Notes under the pieces: model-generated
What the model was told of the DNA's origin: nothing
What the model saw: the letters and a program-made list of their open reading frames with translations, nothing else
Databases searched by the model: none
Source of the DNA: Trichobilharzia szidati
Taxonomy: Eukaryota > Platyhelminthes > Trematoda > Strigeidida > Schistosomatidae
Reading direction: 5' to 3'
Length of the DNA: 64,000 nt
NCBI GenBank assembly: GCA_944472155.2
Contig: OX235271.1
Coordinates: 21,211,710 to 21,275,709, forward strand
In this document: in pieces, positions 31,800-42,954 of the stretch
Position numbering within the stretch: the first letter of the stretch is position 1
How the letters are laid out: each line of letters starts with the position of its first letter
Made by a program: the position numbers and the translations under genes

Positions 31800-32250
31800 A
31801 TGACTTGGGCAAATCACTTTTCGCCTTGTAGATGACCTTAAAGTCTGAGGCTGAAGAGAGATAGGGTGATCATTATCGACTAGATGTCCAGTGATCGCGC
31901 TTCTTATTACCTTCACTTTCACCTCTTCGTGACAATGCGGGACAGTGTTCCTGCACCTTCTTAGAAAAATCCCAAGTTGGACCACTGATATACCTACCTC
32001 CACACAACCAGGTGAACTGATAAACCCACACAGAGTTGGTCGGTTGTAGGATCTTGTCCTTCAAGTTATTGATCAGTAATGATCGACTGGAAAACACAAT
32101 TCTCAGTGACTGTAAGATCCTTCTTTTAATGATATCGGAAGCTAAATCACCTTTGAATTCCAAGCTCTTATACAGCATTTTCTTGGTTATGGATGTTAAT
32201 TCACATTTGATAGATTTTGACTGTATATTCTTGTCTGTAAAACGTGGATG
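31800..32250 (-). pseudogene. PLE C-terminal piece with GIY-YIG remnant
   Basis: The minus strand reads LEFKGDLASDIIKRRI, then YQFTWLCGGRYISG and QEHCPALSRR. Part of it (31805-31985) is almost identical to the reverse complement of 36237-36430. It is placed tail to tail with the plus-strand RT half, so this locus is a rearranged element. Confidence 0.75.
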
Positions 32251-32305
32251 AAATCCATTTTCTCACGGACATGATTTCTGTAAAAAGCTATATATATATA
32301 CGGCT

Positions 32306-32352
32306 GTGCAGCCTGATAATAAATTCGTTGTTGAAAAGAGTATCTTTGCTGA
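32306..32352 (+). ncRNA. Hammerhead-like fold in PLE terminal repeat, one core change
   Basis: Stem I (CAGC/GCTG), GAAA (32333-32336), a 4-bp stem III with GTA loop and H17 = T are all present. The core reads CTGATAA, so G8 is changed to A, and stem II carries an extra GTT. It is predicted inactive. Confidence 0.6.
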
Positions 32353-32359
32353 ATCACTT

Positions 32360-33950
32360 GTTTTGATTTTCTATATATCTCAATGGGAATTTTCTACGAA
32401 CCTCTAACACTATTGATTAAAAGCGATTCTTATCAATGAAACATTAGACTCTCTTTCTTTTTAAAAATATTCCATAGTCTTCTTCGTGAGAAGTAATTGA
32501 TTGTTAACTAAGTAACTCCAGAGAGCTGATTGTTCTGTAAACAGAAAAATCTACCAAAGAAGACGTATATTTATACACATATATACGTTTATGGTTTTAC
32601 ATACCAATTTTTGGTAATTTTTTCTGAATTTACCATTGTAAATAACACTACGTAAATCATTCCTTTTCCACGTCCAATTGTCATAACAAAACAAATAATA
32701 AACAGACCAAATCAACACAAATCATTTGTCTTCAATCAATAAAATACATTGTGATATACTGAACAATCAATAATCCTACAGGGTCTAACAAAACAGTAGT
32801 AATAACAATAATCACTTTATTTCAAACAATAGCAATAATCGTGCAGAGTGGAATTCTCAGTGTTTTTATGCATATTGCTACAATTTAACTCCTTTTAAAT
32901 ACACATATATAAAATTAAAAAGAATAATAGTAATAATAATAATAGTAGTAATAATAGAACCATTATAAGCAGAATATTGGTGGAAACAATGAAGTATGAG
33001 TAGATAGTATCATAGAGAATACATGTAATAATAGTCTTTGCTTGTATTCTGCAGTTCAGATTACTGATTTTAAAAGTTTATAAGTTCTTTTCTGACACTG
33101 AACTTTCTCTTCACACAAGACTTGTGACAAATATGGTGATATGGTAGAATTTTTATGTTTAGTAGCTGTATAACCGTAAATTTTTAAGAATCTTCTTCTG
33201 GTTTTACCCGAAGACATACAAGGAAAAACTTGAGAATAATTAGAGAGAATGTTCAGTATCAGAAAAGATAAATTTAGCAAAACTGCTTGCTGATGTCAGT
33301 TAGTTGAGAGTCAGAGGAACAACCCTAACTATACTTACTGCCTTGAGTGTTCTGGGTAATATGACGTAGTCTTTTTTGAGAAGTCCACCAAGGAAGAATA
33401 ACAGCGAAGAATAAAGGACAATGGGCAGAATGCATGAATTAACAAATTGTAAGAGAAGAGGTTGGAAATTCCTTGGAGAGCTTTTCGATTAGTAAGCCAA
33501 ATTTTGCTCAGTTGCATAAAACTCTTATTTCTCTGGCGTTTCTTGCCAGGAAGTTGTGGAACTTATTGTAACTATTTGACTTTCGAACACTGAATCTGGG
33601 GATGTAATCTTGTTGACTGATAATACCTATAACTATCTGTTTGGCATTTTGTGACTGTTTAAGACTTACTAATATCTATAGTTGTATATCTTGTCGGATT
33701 TACATGTCTAAGTCGCCCAAGTTATTGAGTCTATGGTTTTCATATCATTTTTATTGACTGCATTTGACTGTGATACTAGTGCTACGGTTTTTTGTTGTTG
33801 TTTTTGTCTCTACTCTCCCTGTTGTGAATTTTTTCCTATTGCTGGGGTTATTCGGATTGCTTTATTGCTTGTTTTCCTGATTCTAAGGGAAGGAACTCAT
33901 AAAATCGCTCCTCTGTGAACTACATATACATGTTTACAGTTTACATGTAA
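32360..33950. other. Largely unassigned sequence
   Basis: A short AATAAT/AGT repeat lies at about 32918-32960. Apart from the weak exon candidate at 33056-33228, nothing recognisable is seen. The last part (33640-33950) may be the 5' UTR of the LINE that follows. Confidence 0.4.
33056..33228 (-). CDS. Possible terminal exon of an unrecognised host gene
   Basis: On the minus strand, a pyrimidine-rich stretch ending TTCTCAAG precedes an open stretch of about 56 residues (CMSSGKTRRRFLKIYGYTA and onward, ending KLLKSVI and TGA). Composition is coding-like, with no similarity to the retroelements here. I do not recognise the family. It is downstream of the GT7-like exon on the same strand, so it could be a later exon of that gene, but it shows none of the GT7 C-terminal motifs. 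Confidence 0.25.
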
Positions 33951-33959
33951 TAAACTCCT

Positions 33960-36122
33960 TCTCAGACCTGAGGCTAGCAACCCCTCCCTGCAAACAGAGA
34001 CTTCAGCAGGATGAGTCTCCTTGCGACAAAATAAAAAGTCTGTCTGGGGAAATGGAATGTCCAAAACATATACAAGACTCGGAAAGTTGCACAGAGTGCA
34101 AACGAGATGAAAAGATACGGGTTTCAAGTACTGGGAATTCGCGTAAGCAAATGGAACGGGAGTGGACTCACAAAATTGTCAAAGGGAGAGTCAGTGATCA
34201 ACTCCGGACACCCAGAAGACAACCATGAGCACATGAAGGGTGTGGCTATCATGCTAAGACCTACGGCAACGAAGGCCCTGATACGGTGGGAGGCAATCTC
34301 GCCTGGGATAATGACAGCTGGATTCAACTCAAAAGGAAGGAAAGTGTCAGTTATACACTGCTATACACCCACAAACAATGCAAACCACGAAAAGAAAGAA
34401 GAGTTCTACAGATATCTTCAGGCAACAATAGACAATAATCCAATACAGTACTCGACGACATTAAAAAACTAATTGGAGACATGAACGCCAAACTGGGATC
34501 AGATAACACTGAAAGAAAACTCATTTTGGGTAGAGAAGCATCTGGAGAGACGAATGAAAATGACTTCTGAGACTTCAATAAACTAGTGATTGGCGGCAAC
34601 TTATACAACCACAAGGATACCCACGAAGCTTCATGGGTGTCAGCAGACGGGCGAACCAAATTGACTTCATCTCAATGCTGCTCAAGGAAGTGGAGACGCA
34701 GCTTACAGGCCACAATAGTAGGAAGAGGGGCAGGCGTCGGCACAGAACACTATTTCATTCAAGGAACACTCCAAGTCAAATTAATACTTTCATCAAAACA
34801 GGAGCTGCTGACAGACCACAAGCCAAGTCCAATACTCAAAACCTGAAGGATCAGGTCACAAAGAACATCTTCACTGAAATCATAGGGAAAAAGGAGGAGA
34901 CACGAATCAGCACTAGCGAAGAGACCAGCGTTTAAGGGCACCAAAACAACCTGAAAGCTGTGTACAGCTAAACCTACATGGAAGTTCTAGGCAGAAAGAA
35001 GAGGCAGGACAAACAATGGCTCACTACACACACATGGAGACTAATAGAGGAGAGAAGGATGGTGAAACAAAAGATTATCCGGTGTATCGACGAGCAACAA
35101 AAACGGGAGTTGAATGCAAGCTACAATACACTGAACAAAAGAGTAAAGAAGAGTGCCAGGGAAGACAAAAGAAAATATTATAAAGCTATGGCAAGTGAAG
35201 CAGAACAAGTTGCAGTGCAGGCAAATAAGACCTCGCAACACTTTGCCGAAGTAGCAGGTTCACATCGGGGAGGAGATCAACACAAATTAAGTCATTGAAG
35301 GATGGTAATAGAAAGTCAGTGACCAAAGATGTGGAGCAAAGGAAACACTGTGCTGAATGCTTCAATAGACTTTTCAATCGACCACCACCCACAACACCTC
35401 CAATATTGCCAACAGTGGAATTAAAACTACCAACGGATACTAACAATCCAACGAGAACAGAATTCTAAAAGCTGGAAAAGCAGCAGGACCAGATGGAATC
35501 CCAGCAGAAGCATTGAAAATGGACCCAGAGACAACAGCGGACTTGATGACACCACTAGTGAAGAAGGTGCGGAAATAGGGCAAGGTACCTGCTGACTGGA
35601 GAACAGGCTATCAGCTCAAAGTGCCAAAGAAAGAAGACTTAAGTCAACGCAAGAACTGGCGCGGGATTATACTCCTGTCCATCCCAGGCAAAATATTAAG
35701 CCGCATCATCCTGGGGAGAATCCAACAAGCCCTGGATGAAAACATCTCATACAACGGCTGTACGACAATGCTGCATGCCAAGTAATCCACAGCGGGAAAC
35801 TTACGGTATCCTTCGAAGGGAGGACAGGAGTAAGATAAGGCTGCCTACTATCACCAATGATTTTCCTGATCGCACAAAGAACTTGGAGGATCTTGACTTC
35901 GCCGATGATATATATTAGATCTCCAACAAACTGGAAGATATGCAAGCGAAAATCAACAAGTTTGCAGAAGCATCAAAGATAAGACTTCAGGTGAACATAG
36001 AGAAAACAGAGGTGATGAAGATTCCTGGACAAGAACAACAACAACAGACAACTATCAGCATAAATGGGAGGAACCTGAAAAAAACAACCACTTTTACCTA
36101 CTTGGGAAGCATCGTTTCAACT
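33960..36122 (+). mobile_element. RTE-like LINE with AP endonuclease, internally deleted
   Basis: This is the only RTE-like copy here that keeps the endonuclease. The frame at 34107-34472 has the N-terminal part (FQVLGIRVSKWNGSG) and IHCYTPTNN. A GDMNAKLGSD motif follows at 34478-34507 in another frame, then the pre-RT region (34978-35298; AAGPDGIPAEAL near 35482-35520). A deletion near 35755 removes the RT fingers and motif A and joins directly to the segment before motif B. Motif C follows as LDFADDIY with a stop. The 3' end is cut at about 36122. Confidence 0.85.
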
Positions 36123-36169
36123 ACGACATTACCATACTTTAACGTAGAGCGATCAAGACCATGAAAATT

Positions 36170-36700
36170 AGATAGGTTGGATGAACGTTTATCAGTTCAC
36201 CTGGTTGTGTGGAGTTAGGTAAATCGGTGGTCCAACTTGGGTTTTTTAAGAGGGTGCAGGAACACTGTCCCGCATTGTCACGAAGAGGTGAAAGTGAAGG
36301 TAATAAGAAGCGCGATCACTGGACATCGAGTCGATAATGATCACCGTATCTCTCTACAGCCTCAGACTTTAAGGTCACCTACAAGGCGAAGAGTGATTTG
36401 CTCAAATCATTACGTATCCATTCGACTCATCTGTATTACTGAAGCCATCTTTGGATTTCGAAACAGAAAAGCCAGATCTGTGTATGCAGCAAAGTTCGTT
36501 CAACCCTCTCAAATTTCATGGTCTTGATAGCTCTATGCTAAAGTATTGTTATTGCCAATCATATCTGGGTTCAGTCTATCTTTTGTTTTGTTTATTCACT
36601 TTGTATGCACTTCCTTTATTACGTCAGTTGTTACCATTACTATTCTCACTTTGAATTCTCCCCGGTATTACTATACTTTCCAGGCAGTCTGATCACATAT
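36170..36700 (+). pseudogene. PLE C-terminal fragment
   Basis: The frame around 36240-36310 (RVQEHCPALSRR) and the next 150 bp match the minus-strand piece at 31800-31985 almost base for base. Stops follow. Confidence 0.7.
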
Positions 36701-36719
36701 GTAGGTGTCATATTAATAT

Positions 36720-37760
36720 ATATGATAATTAAAAAGCGTCAAGGGGTGACAGAATAGATAAAGCTCAATTTTAAAGGCTAGACTGAGAATTAAAATAACA
36801 GTGGATGTCAATAAACCGCAGACGGGAGATAATCGTACATCTGCTGCCGTAATAAAACAAGGTTTACCAGGAGAGTTTCAACCTGACAAAGAATTGTTTT
36901 TGACCACATAACGGTGGTTCGCACTTCCTAATCTCAAGATCTTCCACAAACTTCGAAATGCATTCCAAACGCACTTTATACATAGGTTTAAATTAGGTGC
37001 AGACATCAATCTGAAATCTTGTCTCTGAAGTATGTTTCGCAGGAGATTATGAGCTTTTTATATTCCCACATCTAGGGGGTTCAAGGTATTCGATGTAATA
37101 ATTTATATTCCAGATATATGGCTAGGTTCATAAGAAATACAAGCCATTTTTACAGGCATGATAAGTTATGTTATAAATTACAATCATAAGGTATCATGAA
37201 CTAGCACTTTTTAAAAAGTTTGAAATTTTGGGTTATAGTATAAGCAATCAGTACAGTTTCTTATAAATGTTAAATTGTGAACCCTTCACTAAGGTCACCA
37301 TCAAGGTTGAGCACTAAACCAAACTTTTTTTCGTTTCCCGCTGATAGTTATAGTCAACCAGTGAACAGCGTATATTTGGGTTTATGCAATGCTACCACGT
37401 GATTAGAAGCTATCTCAGAAAGAGAAGAACGTCATGAGAAACTGAAAAATGGCATGAAATGCAATTATGGATAATACAACATTGGAAGTACATCTGCAAG
37501 AAATAAACGAGAAGAAGCTAGAAAGTCCTTGGAGTGATAGTATACATTTGTACTGTTCAATGTTAACCATATTGCGAAATATGACGTTTCTGATCAAAAT
37601 ATATTTTTTTCTCAAACATTGGTGTTGTGTTTTTCATCAAAGCAACCAGAATTTAGGCAAGCAAGATATATGAATAAAGAGTGATTCTTAGCTTTGATAA
37701 ACTCCTAGGTATTTAAGATAAAAAGGAGTGTAATAGTGCGTAAATAAAGAGATTATCATG
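36720..37760. other. No gene recognised
   Basis: The first about 100 bp (GGGGTGACA, then GAATTAAAATAA) resembles PLE leader sequence as at 30490. The rest is AT-rich without recognisable features. Confidence 0.45.
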
Positions 37761-37766
37761 AGGTAG

Positions 37767-38024
37767 AAGGGTGATATTTTAGTGATCACTAAAATCCCAG
37801 CCAGCAATTTTTTTGGGGCAGACCTAGGGCGCATTGCAGATCTTTTGGGGCACTTCGGGCGCACTGCAGATATTTTTGGGCAGATTTCGGGGGCGTTGAA
37901 GACTTTTGGGGCAGACTTAGGGTGCATTGCAGACATTTTGGGGCAGTCTTCGGGGCGAATACTCAAGAACGGCAATGCGCCCAAAGTTTTTTGCCCCGAA
38001 GAAATGCTAGCTGGGATATCACCC
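37767..38024. repeat. G-rich tandem array between inverted repeats
   Basis: Five imperfect units of about 31 bp, each opening with TTTTGGGGCA or a variant, run from about 37810 to 37965. They lie between GGGTGATAT...CAGC.AGCA (left) and the inverse TGCTAGCTGGGATATCACCC (right). The left arm is split by an 18-bp palindrome TTTTAGTGATCACTAAAA (37777-37794). The many GGGG runs on one strand make G-quadruplexes possible. Confidence 0.75.
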
Positions 38025-38072
38025 TTCCAGATTTTGGATTCACTTCTCGAGAAGTAAATCCAAAATCTGGAA
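38025..38072. repeat. 48-bp palindrome with one mismatched pair
   Basis: The sequence is its own reverse complement about a centre at 38048/38049 (CTCGAG), with a single mismatched pair (38041/38056). It directly follows the G-rich repeat unit. Confidence 0.9.
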
Positions 38073-38224
38073 GTTTAGAACATGTACTAATGAACTATAT
38101 AACTACACATTTGGTTGATATAGCTATAGGCAAGATATCCTGAGAAAGCCTAGATGTGAGTTGAGTGTCGAGACCATATCACACTGTTATCTTAAAGGAG
38201 ATATTCGAAAACATGCAACGTAGC

Positions 38225-40975
38225 AAATTAATATCAGGGGGGTAGGTTTCCATTGCTTACACTTTTAAAGAAGAGTCGTACGTCATTGCTCATCTCCAAA
38301 TCCAAGTCTATACAGTCGGCCTGACATATGTTGCATAGAGTACTTGGAACATACCCTCGTCTAATCGTTTGAAAGCCCTTCGAAGTGCTCATAGCACTCG
38401 AAAAGCCTTAGCTGCAGCTCGATTACAATTTGCCGTTGCTTTTAAGTCATGGCTAACAATAATTCTTAAGTCCTTTTGTTCCCTAACACCTGGCAGTTCT
38501 GTGTCCCCTATGGAGTACGACGTGTAAGACTTCTGACCTAGGTGCATCACCGCGCTTTTCTTGGGATTAATTTCCAGACTCCAAAAGTTAGCCCATCCAG
38601 TTAGGTTATCTAAATCGTTTTGTAGTATCAACCTATCATCGTTACTATTTACGGTTTTCCATATCCTAATATCGTCCTCAAATAGTAAGGAAGATGAGGT
38701 GAGAATTTTCGGCACTTCATTTATGTATGATAGGAATAGCAGGGGGTCAAGTACAGTTCCCTGAGGTACTCCACTTAGTACTGCTTTCCACCCTGACAGT
38801 AGACCATTAACCCTTACCTTCTGCCTCCTATCCATCAAGTAGTCTCTAAACTACTCACATAATCGCTGGTCTAATCCAAAATGTTTAAGTTTACCAAGAA
38901 GACCTTAATGGGATACCTTATTGAATGCTTTATTAAGATCGTTAAATACAACGTCCAGTAGATGGTTTTTATCTCTGGCCTCGACCCAATCTTCCCTAGC
39001 TAACAGGAAGTTTGTCAAGCAGGATCGTCCTGAACGGAATCCATGCTGTTCCACTGCCAGTAAGCCATGCTTTTCCGTATGAGCTAAGAGCTGTTCCCTT
39101 ATGAGTTTTTCTGATACCTTTGTTATAATTCAGGTCAGACTTACAGGCCGGTAGTTAGGTATTAACTGCCTGTTCCCATCTTTGAAAATGGGGCTTATAA
39201 AAGCATCTTTCCAGTCCGCATGTAGCCTAGCCCGGGTCAGAGACATCTGGAAAATCTCCGTAAGTGGAATGTATATTATATCCACCAAGGAGATTAGCAA
39301 TCTAAGGTGAAGTCCGTCAGGTACAGGTGATTTACCTGGCTTCAGCTTAGACAGTAGTTTCTGAACCACTGCATCTTCTACCACAATTGGGGGCATTTTA
39401 GGGGCTACATCGGTTACCTCGCTACACCCTTGAGTGGTACGATTAAGCGAGAAAACATCACAAAAGTATTCGGAGAGCTTCTCAGCTTTTCTTTCGTCTG
39501 TCTCGGCAGCCTCTCCGGTATTGCTTATGAAGGACGGAATGTCACTGCTAGTTTTAGTCCTGCGTTTAATATGCGATTACAGTCTTTTTGGATAATGCAC
39601 ACAATCTAGCCCTAAATGCCTTTCATACTCTATACGACTTCTGTCAACATTATAATTACAAAGGTTTCCAATTTTGCGGTATTCCACCTGAAACTTATTC
39701 CTTCCAGTCACAGAAAACCGGTTCTAAAAGTTCTTTCGTTCTCTTAGTGACTTCCTTATTTCATTACTAATCCAAGGTGGTTTATGCGACAGTTTTCGAG
39801 GCGTAGACCAGGTTAAAAATAGGTGCAGTGACGCAATCTAGTGTATTCCTAAATTCCATCCAAGCCTCCTCGACAGTCTGGTGTGTATCGACAGACCAGT
39901 CAGCTAGGGTTGCTGCATTTCGGATTGCAGCTATATTCGCTTTCCAAATGTTTGGACGAGCAGCTGCTGACCTATGTATGACAACGTCAATCCTAAACGT
40001 AAAAGCAATAACTATATAGTCACTACTGTCTAGCGGCGTCAGGCACCTAATGTCACCGACATCCTCCTTCTGATGTGTCAGCACCAAGTCTATAGTGGAC
40101 GGATCACGGTCAGTGGTATCATGTTGGTGCATCCATATGCTGCACAAGTACGCATTCAAGCACTCTGAGTTCCCTGTTGAAACAAGTATACAAGTTAGTT
40201 GGTGTTAATTCCTCACAAATAATATGTGGGGCATCAAAGTCACCTACTATTAGACACCTATTTCTACTACCCCACGTCCTGAGGTGATTTAGTACTAAAT
40301 CGTCAGCTTGGCTGGCAGTACTTCTATAAATAACCTTAATTGTCACAGTGCCCTTGTTCAAGTTAATAACACAGCTTACTGCTTTACTGGTGCCACTGTC
40401 ATGAGCTTTCAACAACGTTGATCTAATTCCTATGTCATCCCGGATGCATAGGGCCACCCTACCATTTTTCCAACTAATTACTCAGTCTGCTCTAATACAG
40501 ATGTACGCAGGTATCAGTGGAGTTAATTCTACAACCATGTCTCACTGATACCAATCACATCAGGTTGTGGTCTTTGAGATAATTCTCCTGATTCGGAGAG
40601 CTTATCCCTAAGACTACATGCGTTAGTATAGCACACTGAAACACCTATGTGCTCATCCGGCTTATGAAGAAAGGTTTCGGCAGCATCGGTTTCCGAGACC
40701 TCACCACCCGAAAACCCAATAGCTTGTGGTCTTTTTCGCCTTTCTCTAGCCTGGCCAATAGTTCAGCCACGACTTCCCTTCTTTTGATTCTATCTTCTAA
40801 AGGCCAATCAGGCCTTACTTTTAAACTTTTGTCGTTGATTTTAGACGTGTTGTTGAGGATGGTGCTCCTCTCTGTTTCATTCCCTCAAACTATCTTAAGT
40901 AACTATCTAAAGCATCTTTGTTCATTCGATTTCCAGTTTAAGACGATCACGAGACTGAATGACATATCGAACTGA
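38225..40975 (-). mobile_element. CR1-like LINE, nearly full pol but degenerate
   Basis: Minus-strand order: a start near 40970 with NETERSTILNN; endonuclease entry VCYTNACSLRDKLSE and DVIGISETW (about 40640-40540); GDFDAPHI (about 40220); pre-RT KLKPGKSPVPDG (about 39340); GNRQLIPNYRPVSLT; fingers EQHGFRSGRSCLTNFL; motif A as VVFNDLNKAFNKV; motif B SGVPQGTVLDPLLFLSYIN; motif C FEDDIRIW; and LYATYVRPT just before it is cut at about 38225. Motif A has Asn where the catalytic Asp is expected, so RT is dead. Stops lie near 40530, 39130 and elsewhere. The layout (APE endonuclease plus RT with FxDD) fits CR1/jockey-type elements such as schistosome SR1; the exact family is not assigned. Confidence 0.85.
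38389..38838 (-). pseudogene. CR1-like RT, palm C-terminal half
   Basis: An open stretch of 149 residues carries motif B (GVPQGTVLDPLLF), FEDD (usually FADD) and LEINPKKSAVMHLG. It is the best preserved part of the CR1-like element. Confidence 0.8.
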
Positions 40976-41106
40976 TATGTAACTAGCAATCGAAATATTG
41001 AAACGTATACAATTCATACTGGTAGATTTCAAGTGTATTTCAAAATCATCATCTTCTGCACCTCAACTCCAATAATAATAATTTGAAAATTTATTAACTC
41101 AGACAC

Positions 41107-41794
41107 AGTGTTCATTTGAAATTTTCAATATCCCGCCAATGTATTCTGGATATATCAGTGTAAAATCTTCTGTATTTTTGCCAACTCTGAAATGTACTGC
41201 CATCTGTTTCACTTGCTCATCACAACCATATGGAATACGACCATCTAACGGTGCTAAATCTGCATCATGTAGTACAGCACAATAAAAAATGAAAATATTT
41301 TTTTCTCATTTGCATTCAAACCACTATTCATGAATTTACCTCGATTAAACAAACCATGTTCAATGAGTTCAATATTAAATATACGAAAGCGTAATTGCTC
41401 TCTTTGTAGCAGTGGTATTCCAGTGGATAAGGTGACATAAAGTTGAGACCGTCTATTTTTACACATAAGAATGATCGATACACCAGATTTCGAAACTTTA
41501 CTACACGTATTATAATTATAATTATAAATAATAGTAATAATAGTATTGTTTGGATGATGTGAAATCATTTTAAACATCCATGATCCACCGATTACATGTT
41601 GGAATGTTGTAGTATGTTTACATCTTATTGAAATTGAAGTATGACTAGTCGCCTGGATATCTTTCTTCTGACTGTCAGTTATTCCAGTGTCCATTTCACA
41701 AATTAGCCGGCAAGTAAGTAAATTTTCATGTCCGTTTGACACTGTGAGATCCATATTATTATCAGTAGTGGGGTGAGTAGTATAATGTTTTATC
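41107..41794 (-). CDS. Beta-1,4-galactosyltransferase-family (GT7) exon, with a frame change
   Basis: On the minus strand an acceptor TTTATTTCAG (41795-41804) opens an exon with GGSWMFK, then VSIILMCKNRRSQL (the family has VAIIIPFRNR here), LLQREQLRFRIFNIE and FNRGKFMNSG. After a T7/A7 homopolymer (41298-41304) the similarity moves to another frame: CAVLHDADLAPLDGRIPYGC (the family's FHDVD metal-binding motif), then MAVHF and YPEYIGGILKISNEH. The order and spacing match the GT7 fold in Golgi enzymes that add Gal or GalNAc to GlcNAc. Schistosomes are rich in LacdiNAc, made by this family. The WGWGGEDDD segment should come in the next exon and was not found. The end near a GTGTCT donor is approximate. 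One base fewer in the run restores the frame, so it is either a pseudogene or an assembly error. Confidence 0.75.
41298..41304 (-). other. Homopolymer frameshift in the GT7-like exon
   Basis: Seven Ts on the plus strand (seven As in the coding sense) sit where six would keep the conserved reading frame on both sides. Confidence 0.7.
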
Positions 41795-41904
41795 CTGAAA
41801 TAAACCGACGGTTTTAAAATAGGATAACAGATGAATATTAAAAATTGATATTGATATTTTAGTAATTCACAAAAATTTATGAGGTTAATAAACGCACACA
41901 TAAC

Positions 41905-41950
41905 TGTAGAGCCAGAAGAGGAGATTATCGAAAAACATATTTTTCACTCA
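41905..41950 (+). ncRNA. Hammerhead-like fold, 5' PLE terminal repeat, degenerate
   Basis: The core reads CAGAAGA (U4 changed to A). GAAA is at 41930-41933, and stem I GAGC can pair with ACTC except for one position. It is predicted inactive. Confidence 0.5.
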
Positions 41951-42954
41951 ATTTTTTTATTTTTTCTAGATGTTTAAATCAATATTTTCGTTGTACTGGA
42001 ATCCTCTGAGCAACATTTTGCCTTGAAAATACTCAACGGGTATTTGAAGTCCAGCACAAAGCTCAGTGAAGCAAAGACTACTGTTAACTTTGTCCACCAA
42101 TGTCCTGAAACAAACTGCTATCCTGAATCTTATGGGAAATCTCAACGTCGTGACAGAGTTCGGGCTAATGATGAGACACTCAAACGCCATGCACTTAATC
42201 AGATTGACTTAATTCAAACTGATTTATCAAAGAATGTCACAGAAAGGTTCTATGCTATCTATGAACTACCAGAGAATTCAAAGAAACCTTTTAGCGTATT
42301 TGGATGAAATTGTTAGTAAAAGGACAGAAAAGAAACGTACGAAGCTACTACAGAGTCTAGAGAACACGGTCCCTGAAACAAGATCTCCTCCGAACCGAAG
42401 TCATTATGTGTATAATTTCTCGGATGTAGTCCTTGATAAAGTGGATCTACAGGTTCTCTCGATTGGCCCTAAATTTTGTGACAGTCATGTTAGAATTACT
42501 AAAATGGATGCACCAGTTCAGTTTGAAAGTCTCTATACTCAAACCGAAGACCTATTACCCTGATCAACTGAAGAGGTTGAAAGACTTAAATCAACTCTGG
42601 TCGATATTTGCTATATAATATGAATAGTAAATGCAACTCGGATGGTATTTTCACGAAAAATGATGGAGTAGCCGTAGATATTCACCAGGGAAATTGATAA
42701 TATTGTAATATCAAGGCGGATAAAGGGTTCAGGAGTGGTTATAATGAACAAAGCGGATTACTTCGGGAAGATGAATACTATTCTTATTGACAATCTAAAA
42801 TTCGAAAAAATCTCACCTTATCTACATCCGATTGAAAAGAAAGAGAAACAGTTAGCTGAAACACAGAGAAGATTGAAACAACAAGGCTTTATCTCACAAA
42901 GTCAGTTCACGTCTATTAAACCCACTGGAACGTTCACACGAAGATTATATGTGT

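Noticed and set aside
33733..33918. Hydrophobic 61-residue frame, possible small membrane protein
   Set aside because: T-rich sequence gives hydrophobic residues by chance; no splice or start context; close to a LINE 5' end.
37688..37984. Minus-strand frame with repeated PK.SA..P motifs
   Set aside because: It is the translation of the G-rich tandem array; the repeat explains the periodic protein.
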